The translations under genes and the position numbers were made by a program. Shown in pieces: positions 46,260 through 53,872 of a stretch of DNA of 64,000 bases. Every line of letters starts with the position of its first letter. The stretch's first letter is position 1. Origin of the DNA: Lentibacillus sp. CBA3610. GTDB lineage: Bacteria > Bacillota > Bacilli > Bacillales > Amphibacillaceae. The notes under the pieces are model-generated. The model saw only the letters and a program-made list of their open reading frames with translations, was not told the origin of the DNA and did no database searches. The stretch is from assembly GCF_013373365.1 (NCBI RefSeq), contig NZ_CP035925.1, forward strand, positions 3,968,001 through 4,032,000, given 5' to 3'.

Positions 46260-47927
46260 ATGAAAACAAGTGCACGAACAACCAAAACGGTAACGGCTGC
46301 TCAGGCGATTGTTGAGTGTATGAAAATTGAAGGCATTCGTGAAGCATTTTGTGTACCCGGGGAGAGCTATTTGCCTTTAATGGATGCACTGCATGATGAG
46401 GAATCTATTAATCTGGTTTCAACAAGGCATGAAAGCGGTGCAGCCTTTATGGCAGAAGGTTATGCCAAGTCATCGTTAAAGCCGGGTGTTGTGATGGCGA
46501 CACGCGGCGTTGGGGCATCCAATCTTTCCATTGGCGTGCATACCGCCTATCAGGATTCCACCCCGATGGTTGTGTTTTTGGGGCAGGTGCACAGCAAGTT
46601 CCGGGGAAGGGAAGGTTTTCAGGAAGTTGATCTTGATCGGTACTTCGGGCATATTGCCAAGTGGGCAGTGGAAGTAAAAGATCCGGAACGTATGACAGAG
46701 ATTGTGCAGCGGGCGTTTCGGATAGCACAGACAGGAAGGCCAGGCCCTGTTGTCGTATCACTTCCTGAGGATGTCCTGCCTGCTGAGGCGGAGATGACAT
46801 TTGGCCCAGCTGCAGTTAAACCGAAGCCAGTCCCGGCACAGGAGGAAATCACGCAGGTTGAGCAGTTGCTTTCTGCTGCCGACAAACCGCTGATCATTAC
46901 CGGCGGGGGCGTAAAAAGTTCCCGGGCGGAAGAAGCTCTTGCAGCATTCGCCGAAAAATATCATTTGCCTGTCATTGCGGCATTTCGCAGACAAGATGCA
47001 TTTCCGAACGATCACCCATTATATACCGGGCATTTAGGTCTTGGTACCAATCCGAAAATACTCAAGACTGTGGAAGAAGCGGATACGATTTTGGCAATCG
47101 GCACACGTTTATCCGAGGTAACAACACAGGATTACCGGATCATCACACCGGAGAAAACATTAATCCACATTGATATCAGTTACGATACGTTAGGAAAAGT
47201 ATTTATGCCTGATGTTGGTATTGTCGCGGATTCAGAAAAAGCATTACAGGCATTAACCAATATGAACATCAAGGGTAACTGGCAAAATTGGGTGAATGAA
47301 CGGCGTCGCGCTTTTGAAAGTGTAAGCAGTCTTGCTGTTTCGCATAAAGACGTCATCAACAAGCATATAGTGTCAGTGATGGCGGATATATTGCCGGACA
47401 ACGCGCTCTTGACCAATGATGCCGGAAATTTTGCCGGTTGGATGCACGCCTTTTACCCGTTCAAGGAGAAGCACACATACGTTGGACCAACATCCGGTGC
47501 TATGGGCTATGGGTTGCCGGCAGCACTGGGGGCTAAGCTTGCCTTGCCGGATAAGCCCGTAATCGCGTTAGCCGGTGATGGCGGGTTCATGATGACCATG
47601 CAGGAACTCGAAACAGCTGTCAGATATCATATCCCGGTCATCGGCCTGGTGTTTAACAATCAAATGTACGGGACAATCCGGATGCATCAGGAAATGCAGT
47701 ACCCTGAAAAAGTCATCGGAACCGATTTAGGGAGCGTCTCATTTAAAGATTTAGCCCAAAGCGTCGGAGCTGATGGTTATTCGGCAAGTACTGCTGGGGA
47801 ATTTAGAGACGCATTCGAATCGGCGCTGCAAAAAAACGTACCGGCTGTGATTGAGATTATGACCGATAAGGAACAGATTTCTGTTTCTTCCACGATTACA
47901 CAAATCCGTGATCGTGCACATAAATAG
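46260..47927 (+). CDS. TPP-dependent 2-oxo-acid decarboxylase-like enzyme
   Basis: A 555-residue acetolactate synthase/benzoylformate decarboxylase-type protein. The cofactor-activating Glu is in STRHESGAAFMAEGYAK; the TPP-Mg motif begins AGDGGFMMTMQEL and ends at FNNQMYG. It follows the aminotransferase directly, ATG touching its stop, with AAGGAGGTGACG inside the upstream gene. Biosynthetic acetolactate synthases come with an ilvN-type regulatory subunit, absent here. In context it is likely to decarboxylate 2-oxoadipate to glutarate semialdehyde. The family is firm; the reaction is inferred. Confidence 0.83.
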   Translation: MKTSARTTKTVTAAQAIVECMKIEGIREAFCVPGESYLPLMDALHDEESINLVSTRHESGAAFMAEGYAKSSLKPGVVMATRGVGASNLSIGVHTAYQDSTPMVVFLGQVHSKFRGREGFQEVDLDRYFGHIAKWAVEVKDPERMTEIVQRAFRIAQTGRPGPVVVSLPEDVLPAEAEMTFGPAAVKPKPVPAQEEITQVEQLLSAADKPLIITGGGVKSSRAEEALAAFAEKYHLPVIAAFRRQDAFPNDHPLYTGHLGLGTNPKILKTVEEADTILAIGTRLSEVTTQDYRIITPEKTLIHIDISYDTLGKVFMPDVGIVADSEKALQALTNMNIKGNWQNWVNERRRAFESVSSLAVSHKDVINKHIVSVMADILPDNALLTNDAGNFAGWMHAFYPFKEKHTYVGPTSGAMGYGLPAALGAKLALPDKPVIALAGDGGFMMTMQELETAVRYHIPVIGLVFNNQMYGTIRMHQEMQYPEKVIGTDLGSVSFKDLAQSVGADGYSASTAGEFRDAFESALQKNVPAVIEIMTDKEQISVSSTITQIRDRAHK

Positions 47928-47960
47928 TTGATTCATTATCAATAATAGGAGGTATTTATT

Positions 47961-49457
47961 ATGGCTCAAAACTTGCTTGAGACAAAGAGGCTGACCAACT
48001 TTATTAACGGCGAATGGGTGGAAACAAATGAATCAGCCCCAGTGGTTAACCCGGCAGACGGTGAAACAATTGTCAATGTCCCCCTTTCAAACAGCACAAT
48101 GGTAGATAAAACTGCTGCAGCGGCAAAAAAAGCACAGAAAGAGTGGGCGCTTGTTCCCGCACCGCAAAGAGCTGAGGTGTTATTTAAAGTCGGCCAAATA
48201 ATGAAAGAGCGCAAAGAACGCCTTTCACAGCTGCTGACGATGGAGAATGGCAAAGTCCTGGAAGAAGCACGCGGTGAAGTGCAGGAAGGCATCGACATGG
48301 CGTTTTATATGGCCGGAGAAGGGCGCCGCCTGTTCGGCCACACAACCCCGGCGGAGCTGCCGAATAAATTTTCCATGAGCCAGCGTGCTCCTGTTGGTGT
48401 CGTCGGAATCATTACGCCGTGGAACTTCCCGATTGCGATTGCGACGTGGAAGTCATTCCCGGCTATTGTGGCGGGGAATGCAGTCATCTGGAAGCCGGCA
48501 AGCGAAACACCAATCATGGCATATGAACTGGCGAAAATTTTGGAAGAAGCAGGCTTGCCGGAGGGTGTGCTGAATGTCGTATACGGCAAAGGCTCATCAG
48601 TCGGTGATGCCATGGTCCATCATGATGATATCCGGGTCATTTCCTTTACCGGATCCAATGAAACCGGCCGCAATATCGCAAGTGAATGCGGTAAACAATT
48701 GAAGAAGGTATCACTTGAAATGGGTGGAAAAAATGCGATCACGGTTATGGACGATGCCGATCTCGACTTGGCTGTTGAAGGTATTATCTGGAGCGCATAT
48801 GGCACTAGCGGTCAGCGTTGTACAGCCGCCAGCAGGGTGATTGTGCATGAAGATGTGAAAGAACGGCTTGAAGAACGGCTGCTCGCCGAAATTGAAAAAC
48901 TGACAATCGGCGACGGACTGGATGAATCAAACAAAGTCGGACCGATCATTAATGAGGCCGGACTGGAAAAAATCCGGAAATATATTCAAATTGGTAAGGA
49001 AGAAGGTGCCAAATTGGTTGCCGGCGGTTACGTGCTGGATGAGGGCAACTATGCAAAAGGTCATTATTTCGCACCGACTTTATTTACCGATTGCACAGCG
49101 AATATGCGCATCTCCCAGGAAGAAATCTTTGGTCCGGTCGTTTCGCTGATCCCGGTGAAAAGTTTTGAAGAAGCGATTGAAGTTAATAATGGTGTATCGT
49201 TCGGTCTGTCAAGCTCGATTTTCACAACAGACGCCAATCGCGTATTCAAAGCGCAGCGTGATCTCGATACGGGCATCGTGTACGTAAACGCCGGAACGAC
49301 AGGTGCAGAAATACACCTGCCATTTGGTGGCACAAAAGGAACAGGTAATGGCCATCGTGATTCCGGCGTCCAGGCACTTGATGTGTTTACCGAGTGGAAA
49401 GCCGTTTACATCGATTACAGTGGTAAGCTCCAGCGTGCACAGATTGATACGGAATAA
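47961..49457 (+). CDS. Aldehyde dehydrogenase, candidate 2-aminoadipate semialdehyde dehydrogenase
   Basis: A 498-residue NAD(P)-dependent aldehyde dehydrogenase. Motifs: GIITPWNFPIAIATWKS, FTGSNETGRNIAS, the Glu in LEMGGKNAITVMDDADLD, the nucleophile Cys in SGQRCTAASRV and HLPFGGTKGTGNG. AGGAGGTATTT precedes the ATG. It lies between the decarboxylase and lysine 6-dehydrogenase genes, so it may oxidise aminoadipate semialdehyde (in balance with piperideine-6-carboxylate) to 2-aminoadipate. It could instead serve glutarate semialdehyde, for which a second dehydrogenase exists at 53.9 kb. Confidence 0.88.
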   Translation: MAQNLLETKRLTNFINGEWVETNESAPVVNPADGETIVNVPLSNSTMVDKTAAAAKKAQKEWALVPAPQRAEVLFKVGQIMKERKERLSQLLTMENGKVLEEARGEVQEGIDMAFYMAGEGRRLFGHTTPAELPNKFSMSQRAPVGVVGIITPWNFPIAIATWKSFPAIVAGNAVIWKPASETPIMAYELAKILEEAGLPEGVLNVVYGKGSSVGDAMVHHDDIRVISFTGSNETGRNIASECGKQLKKVSLEMGGKNAITVMDDADLDLAVEGIIWSAYGTSGQRCTAASRVIVHEDVKERLEERLLAEIEKLTIGDGLDESNKVGPIINEAGLEKIRKYIQIGKEEGAKLVAGGYVLDEGNYAKGHYFAPTLFTDCTANMRISQEEIFGPVVSLIPVKSFEEAIEVNNGVSFGLSSSIFTTDANRVFKAQRDLDTGIVYVNAGTTGAEIHLPFGGTKGTGNGHRDSGVQALDVFTEWKAVYIDYSGKLQRAQIDTE

Positions 49458-49629
49458 GCTACCGGAACCCAATCACGGCGAATGACAACTCGGAACGTCA
49501 TTAAACTTAGTGAACGGCTGTTTCTCATGAATATGGAGATAATCAAATATACATGGGGAACAGTCCTCCTTAAAAGGGCGAAATACTGTGGAAAGATGGG
49601 AACATATTTTAGGCAGGGAGTGAATGCGT

Positions 49630-50802
49630 GTGAAGATAGGTGTATTGGGATCCGGGTTAATGGGTAAAGAAGCGGCGAGGGATTTAGTGTCCAGTGAGGG
49701 TGTGACAGCAGTCGGTCTCGCTGATATCGATATTGACATCGCGCAAAAAGTTGTTGATCAGTTAAATTCCCCAAAATTGACAGCTTATCAGGTCAATGCC
49801 AGGAATGAACAGGATCTTGGCAATTATATGCGCCAGTTTGACGTCATCATTAATGCTCTGTTTTACTCATTTAATGAAATCGTTGCTAAAACGGCCATTA
49901 ACGTTGGGGTGAATGCCGTCGATTTAGGTGGGCATATTGGTCATGTTACCGATAAAGTCCTGGAACTGAAAGATGACGCCCAGGCTGCCGGCGTGACGTT
50001 AATTCCCGATTTGGGTGTTGCACCGGGCATGATTAATATTTTATCCGGTCACGGAGCAAGTAAACTTGATGAACTTGAAGAAATTAAACTGTATGTCGGT
50101 GGAATCCCGGTGAATCCGGAGCCGCCGTTTGAATACAACCACGTTTTCTCGATGGAAGGTGTTTTCGATCATTATACCGATCCGGCATTGATTATCCGTG
50201 ACGGAATGAAACAGAAAATTAAATCCTTGAGTGAGGTGGAACGCGTCCACTTTGAAAAATTTGGCCCGCTTGAAGCATTCCATACCTCAGGCGGAACATC
50301 GACATTATCAATCTCATATCCGCAGTTGAGGACATTGGAGTATAAGACCATCCGCTATCCGGGTCATGCCGAGAAATTTAAACTGCTGGTGGATTTGAAT
50401 CTGACCCGTATGGACTATTCGGTTGATGTGAACGGACAGGAAATCAATCCGAGGGAAGTATTGCTCAAAGTACTCGATCCGATTGTCGAACTTGGTGATA
50501 AGGATGATGTCGTGCTGCTGAGGGTGAAAGTCGGTGGAGAAAAAGACGGCGAGGCGTCGTTACATGAATTTGAAATGACGACATACAAAGACAGGGAACA
50601 TAATGTGACGGCTATGGCCCGGGCTACTGCCAACACGATTTCAGTCGTCGCCCAAATGATCGCAAACGGCACGATTGGCAAACGTGGCGTCTATCCACCA
50701 GAGCAAATTGTTCCAGGTAAACCTTATATAGATGAAATGGCCAAACGCGGCGTGACGATTCATGAATTAACCAATAAAGAAAAAACGCATGTAACGAACT
50801 GA
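49630..50802 (+). CDS. L-lysine 6-dehydrogenase (saccharopine dehydrogenase family)
   Basis: A 390-residue NAD-binding protein. Start region [19 protein letters not shown], then [53 protein letters not shown] and [12 protein letters not shown]. From memory these follow the lysine 6-dehydrogenase of Geobacillus stearothermophilus closely, an enzyme that removes the side-chain amino group of lysine to give aminoadipate semialdehyde without saccharopine. GTG 49630 has AGGGAG nine bases upstream; ATG 49624 is too close to it. A 170-base gap separates it from the preceding gene and a terminator follows. Confidence 0.85.
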   Translation: MKIGVLGSGLMGKEAARDLVSSEGVTAVGLADIDIDIAQKVVDQLNSPKLTAYQVNARNEQDLGNYMRQFDVIINALFYSFNEIVAKTAINVGVNAVDLGGHIGHVTDKVLELKDDAQAAGVTLIPDLGVAPGMINILSGHGASKLDELEEIKLYVGGIPVNPEPPFEYNHVFSMEGVFDHYTDPALIIRDGMKQKIKSLSEVERVHFEKFGPLEAFHTSGGTSTLSISYPQLRTLEYKTIRYPGHAEKFKLLVDLNLTRMDYSVDVNGQEINPREVLLKVLDPIVELGDKDDVVLLRVKVGGEKDGEASLHEFEMTTYKDREHNVTAMARATANTISVVAQMIANGTIGKRGVYPPEQIVPGKPYIDEMAKRGVTIHELTNKEKTHVTN

Positions 50803-50812
50803 TGAATGACCC

Positions 50813-50847
50813 GAGGCTGCTCTGAATTTAAGTGGCAGCCTTTTTTC
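50813..50847 (+). terminator. Intrinsic terminator after lysine 6-dehydrogenase
   Basis: GAGGCTGC / GGCAGCC stem, 13-base loop, six T residues. Confidence 0.87.
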
Positions 50848-50877
50848 TTATTATGATAACTGCAAGGAGTTTTCGCT

Positions 50878-51666
50878 ATGATCAGAGTGTGATCAAGCTT
50901 TAAATTACTAAAAACTATTTTTTCAGCAGAAGCACCTGAATTAACGCTAAAAGATATTGCCAATAAGGCGGAGATCCCAAAGCCGACCGCCTATCGACTG
51001 TTATCAGCACTGGAATCCAGTGATTTTTTATATAAAACAAAGGAGAGCGAACATGACAGCAGATATCGTCTGGGACTTAAGCTGCTGGAACTTGGACAAA
51101 TTGTTTCTGATCAGCTGGAAATTCGCAATGTCGCGCTACCATTTATGCAGGACCTGGCTGCGGATATTAATGAGGTAATCCACTTGGTTATCAGCAATCA
51201 TGACGAAGCCACATATATTGAAAAAGTCGACAGCTCAAGAGCTTTGAGGCTGAATACACGCGTCGGGAAAAGCTCACCTCTTTATTTGGGGTCAGGCCCC
51301 AAGATGCTTTTGGCAAATAAATCCAGAGAAAGACAAGAAGAAATTTTAAATGAAAACGAATTGAATCCTCCTGTGAATCGCGGTATGATTGATAAAAAGA
51401 AGCTGCTTGAGGAACTGCAGAAGATTTATGAACAAGGCTATGCGTACAGTATCGGTGAACAGGATGCTGATACAACCGGAATTTCGTATCCAATCTATGA
51501 TTATAGCAATCGAGTCATTGCAGCATTGGCAGTCAGCGGATTGTCCAGCCATTTTGAAGGAGAGAATCTGGAATGGTTAAAAGCTGAAACAAAGCTTACA
51601 GCTGAGACGATTTCCAGAAAACTCGGCTACCGCGGGCCGGATTTTTCCGGGTGTAACCGTCCGTAA
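50878..51666 (+). pseudogene. IclR-family regulator with a TGA at codon 5
   Basis: AAGGAG at 50863 fits ATG 50878. The frame reads M-I-R-V-stop (TGA 50890-50892), then continues open as SSFKLLKTIFSAEAPELTLK, an IclR winged helix (KDIANKAEIPKPTAYRLLSAL) and the effector domain (DEATYIEKVDSSRALRL through GISYPIYDYSNRVIAALAVS) to 51666. A CGA arginine codon would need only one C-to-T change to give the TGA. No alternative ATG, GTG or TTG start precedes the DNA-binding helix. It would regulate the lysine-pathway genes; it appears inactivated unless the stop is read through. Confidence 0.8.
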
Positions 51667-51670
51667 AACT

Positions 51671-51955
51671 CAGTGAAGAAAAGCACTTCACCGAATGAAG
51701 TTTCACTTTATCCCGCATATAATGGACAGTAATCCGCCCAAGAACGGCGGCTAACTGTCCATAAATGTCCGATTCTGTTCAACTAACATTCAGTGAAGAA
51801 AAGCACTTCACCGAATGAAGTTTCACTTTATCCCGCATATAATGGACAGTAATCCGCCAAAGAACGGCGGTTAACTGTCCCTAAATGTCCGATTCTGTTC
51901 AACTAACAATCTGCGGGGAAAACCGCCCCGCAGAATGAAGTTTCACTTTATAGCT
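51671..51955. repeat. Two-hairpin intergenic element, locus 3 (tandem 120-bp copies)
   Basis: An almost perfect direct repeat of 120 bp. H2 hairpins are at 51673-51691 (GTGAAG / CTTCAC), 51787-51817 (same) and 51911-51933 (CTGCGGGG / CCCCGCAG). H1 hairpins are at 51724-51760 and 51844-51880 (GGACAGT / ACTGTCC). H2 loops are purine-rich (AAAAG). Linkers match those at 3.0 kb. It starts five bases after the IclR stop and ends just before the DUF3870 gene, so it is probably transcribed. Confidence 0.88.
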
Positions 51956-51973
51956 AAGGGGGAGATGATGGTG

Positions 51974-52291
51974 ATGAATACGGTGTTTATTGCAGGACAT
52001 GCCAGATTGCCATCCGGTATGGCGGCGAAGAGTATTTATGAGACACTGACGATAACAGCGGAAATTGATAAAAAATATGGTGTGATTGTAGCAGCCAATT
52101 GCACTCTGGCGACTGAACATGGCAGACAATTTGTTCATCAGCTATTAAGAGGACACAGCCTGCAGGACGGGGTGGACGGCCCTGCTGAAACGATGAAAGG
52201 GCATTATTTGGGAAAAGCCGGCAATGCACTTGTTTCGGCATTGCATGATTTGTACCGGCAGTACGAGCACTATCGGGAGACTCATCATTAG
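51974..52291 (+). CDS. DUF3870 family protein
   Basis: A 105-residue protein starting MNTVFIAGHARLPSGMAAKS, with TANCTLATE-like core seen as IVAANCTLATEHGRQFVHQLL and a tail KGHYLGKAGNALVSALHDLY. This fits DUF3870, a small domain of unknown function. ATG 51974 was chosen nine bases after GGGGGAG; ATG 51965 and 51968 also lie in frame. Its position behind the lysine-pathway genes and regulator suggests a role in that pathway, but nothing in the sequence shows which. Confidence 0.72.
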   Translation: MNTVFIAGHARLPSGMAAKSIYETLTITAEIDKKYGVIVAANCTLATEHGRQFVHQLLRGHSLQDGVDGPAETMKGHYLGKAGNALVSALHDLYRQYEHYRETHH

Positions 52292-52468
52292 AAAATCCTG
52301 TTCACAAACAAAAGGGAAAAAATCTTAGCGAGGTATGATATAAAGATTGGGTATATTCCAAAGGAGCGAAAGTATATAGAACGTTTATTCGCTTTTTGGT
52401 ATTCATTCATCAAAGTATATGGTAATATATTAATAACAACTACATAGGTATAGTGGGCGGTTGGCCAT

Positions 52469-52508
52469 CTTTCCCTGTTCCTTTTGTCACGGTTACAATC
52501 CGGGAAAG
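52469..52508 (+). promoter_or_regulatory. Ribosome-site-sequestering hairpin of the toxin mRNA
   Basis: CTTTCCC (52469-52475) can pair with GGGAAAG (52502-52508), the start of the GGGAAAGGAGGTGG ribosome site. Type I toxin mRNAs commonly hide their ribosome site in this manner. Confidence 0.55.
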
Positions 52509-52519
52509 GAGGTGGTCGG

Positions 52520-52627
52520 GTGACGACATAGGAGGCGTTTAGTTTAGTAGCGCAGTTCAACATTTCACTGGTAACTACTTTAACTTTAATTGTCTCGCTT
52601 GTCGTTTACCTGAACGAAAAAAAGTAA
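52520..52627 (+). pseudogene. Type I holin-like toxin with amber codon 4
   Basis: GTG 52520 follows AAAGGAGGTGGTCGG. The frame reads V-T-T-stop (TAG 52529-52531), then EAFSLVAQFNISLVTTLTLI, VSLVVYLNEKK and TAA. Known putative holin-like toxins start with T-T-Y-E-A and have one membrane helix and a Lys-rich tail, so the TAG stands where Tyr (TAT/TAC) is expected. No other start codon lies downstream. An antisense RNA gene with a consensus promoter opposes its 3' end. The toxin therefore looks recently disarmed. Confidence 0.78.
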
Positions 52628-52753
52628 TCGCCCCAAAGCCAAGGTCAGCGATTACTTCTTCAGGTAGACAAGCCAGACAGCTGGTCAACTGCGCTTTATG
52701 CAGTTTGTAGTTGCCGGTGCCGAGTGATTAACGCTACTCGGTACCTTATTTCT
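52617..52753 (-). ncRNA. Antisense RNA antitoxin of the holin-like toxin
   Basis: Predicted transcript from about 52753 to a terminator made of AGTAATCGC / GCGATTACT (52623-52656) followed on the minus strand by seven T residues. Inside it are further hairpins (GGTACCGAGT / ACTCGGCACC, CTGC / GCAG). Its end overlaps the last codons and 3' end of the toxin mRNA, as in the txpA/RatA and bsrG/SR4 systems of Bacillus. Ends are estimates. Confidence 0.72.
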
Positions 52754-52759
52754 AAGTAT

Positions 52760-52788
52760 ATTATAAAATGAAATGTGTATACTGTCAA
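52760..52788 (-). promoter_or_regulatory. SigA promoter of the antisense RNA
   Basis: Minus strand: TTGACA (52788-52783), 17-base spacer, TATAAT (52765-52760); a consensus promoter at both hexamers. Confidence 0.88.
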
Positions 52789-52822
52789 TTTTTAGATCAG
52801 TAAACTAAGTCGAGGTTTGAAT

Positions 52823-53119
52823 CTAAATACCCTTTCTTTTTAATATAACAATGCTGGTCCCCTGGATAATGAACATGAGGACGAATAATATCCACAAAAA
52901 ATCTTTGTAGATTTGAAAGGACACTTCATGAACATGCTTACTGTAAAGTTCTAATAATACCCAGCCGACAGGAAAAATAGGAATTGAATATTGCATAGAA
53001 AGACTTAGGATTTTCTGACCCCTCTCATCTTTAGCTTCCTTACTCCAGTTGAATTTCCAAACAATAAACGCGCATATTAAAAAGATCGGGATTATTAAAA
53101 ATATCTCTAATGCAATCAT
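52823..53119 (-). CDS. Small three-helix membrane protein
   Basis: A 98-residue protein with three hydrophobic segments (IALEIFLIIPIFLICAFIVW, MQYSIPIFPVGWVLLEL, DFLWILFVLMFIIQGTSI). GAGGAGGACAGTG precedes the ATG. It lies 62 bases downstream of a small XRE regulator on the same strand; such pairs are common in Bacilli and the regulator may control the membrane protein. Function unknown. Confidence 0.7.
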   Translation of the reverse strand: MIALEIFLIIPIFLICAFIVWKFNWSKEAKDERGQKILSLSMQYSIPIFPVGWVLLELYSKHVHEVSFQIYKDFLWILFVLMFIIQGTSIVILKRKGI

Positions 53120-53181
53120 CACTGTCCTCCTCGTTATTATTTTTTATAAAAACAATTATGATTAGACATATATAAACCGCT

Positions 53182-53382
53182 TTATTCTTCTTCAAACTCA
53201 AAAACATCATCAATCGATTTCCCGAACACCTTCGCAACCTTAAAAGCCAATATCAATGAAGGGTTATATTTTTGATTTTCCATAGCTGTTATTGTTTGGC
53301 GGCTGACACCAACTTCTTCGGCTAATCGTTGCTGTGTCCACTTTTTTTCAGCCCTGCAAACCGCTATTCTATTGTTAAGCAT
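53182..53382 (-). CDS. XRE-family HTH regulator (Cro-like)
   Basis: A 66-residue single-domain regulator. The helix-turn-helix reads WTQQRLAEEVGVSRQTITAM, followed by ENQKYNPSLILAFKVAKVFG. This is the YozG/short XRE form without an effector domain. AGGGGAG precedes the ATG. Likely represses itself and the adjacent membrane gene. Confidence 0.88.
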   Translation of the reverse strand: MLNNRIAVCRAEKKWTQQRLAEEVGVSRQTITAMENQKYNPSLILAFKVAKVFGKSIDDVFEFEEE

Positions 53383-53694
53383 GGCGTCTCCCCTTAGGAC
53401 GATTATTTTGTCATCATATTATTTTTTGTTCAGTGTAAAGTATTCTATTCATAATGTGAAGCATTATATGCAAAAAGACAACTTAACTTTACGTTTATTA
53501 TGGTTAGAAGAATGCACAAATATTGAAAGAAAACGTAATTTGGGGCGGAGAAGTCGTTTAAAATTTTTGGATGCAGGAATGCTGTTTAAGTAAATTTCAT
53601 GCATCCAAGAATATTGATTGTCAGATTAATTGTGTATATCAAAGTTATAACCTGGCTGTTGCTTCAGAAGGGCGCAGGAACTCTATAAAATGAT
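53383..53694. other. Intergenic, no gene seen
   Basis: About 310 bases. ATTATTTTGTCATCATATTAT near 53402 (quoted in part) probably carries the XRE promoter. A 73-codon open frame across 53372-53593 starts inside the XRE ribosome region and has no ribosome site of its own, so it is not called. Confidence 0.45.
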
Positions 53695-53799
53695 CTACAG
53701 CGATTTTCGCTCAACCTGCAGCGAATTCATTCGAATCTATAGCGTTTATTGACCGAACTACAGCGATTTCGGCATGATCTACAGCGTAGTTTTCAAATA
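53695..53799. repeat. 21-bp tandem array F, five units (CTACAGCG core)
   Basis: CTACAGCG or near variants (CTGCAGCG, CTATAGCG) start at 53695, 53716, 53737, 53758 and 53779, exactly 21 bp apart. On the minus strand the core is CGCTGTAGATC or CGCTGTAGTTC, close to the cores of arrays D and E. It lies just beyond the terminator of the semialdehyde dehydrogenase gene. Confidence 0.88.
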
Positions 53800-53815
53800 A
53801 TTTCCAAATAAAACA

Positions 53816-53850
53816 GAAAGCCGCATTCCTCCAGCAGGAAATGCGGCTAT
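53816..53850 (-). terminator. Intrinsic terminator of the glutarate operon
   Basis: Minus strand AGCCGCATTTCC / GGAATGCGGCT stem, short loop, then TTCTGTTTT. Confidence 0.8.
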
Positions 53851-53872
53851 CAGTCTATAATCATTTATTTGT

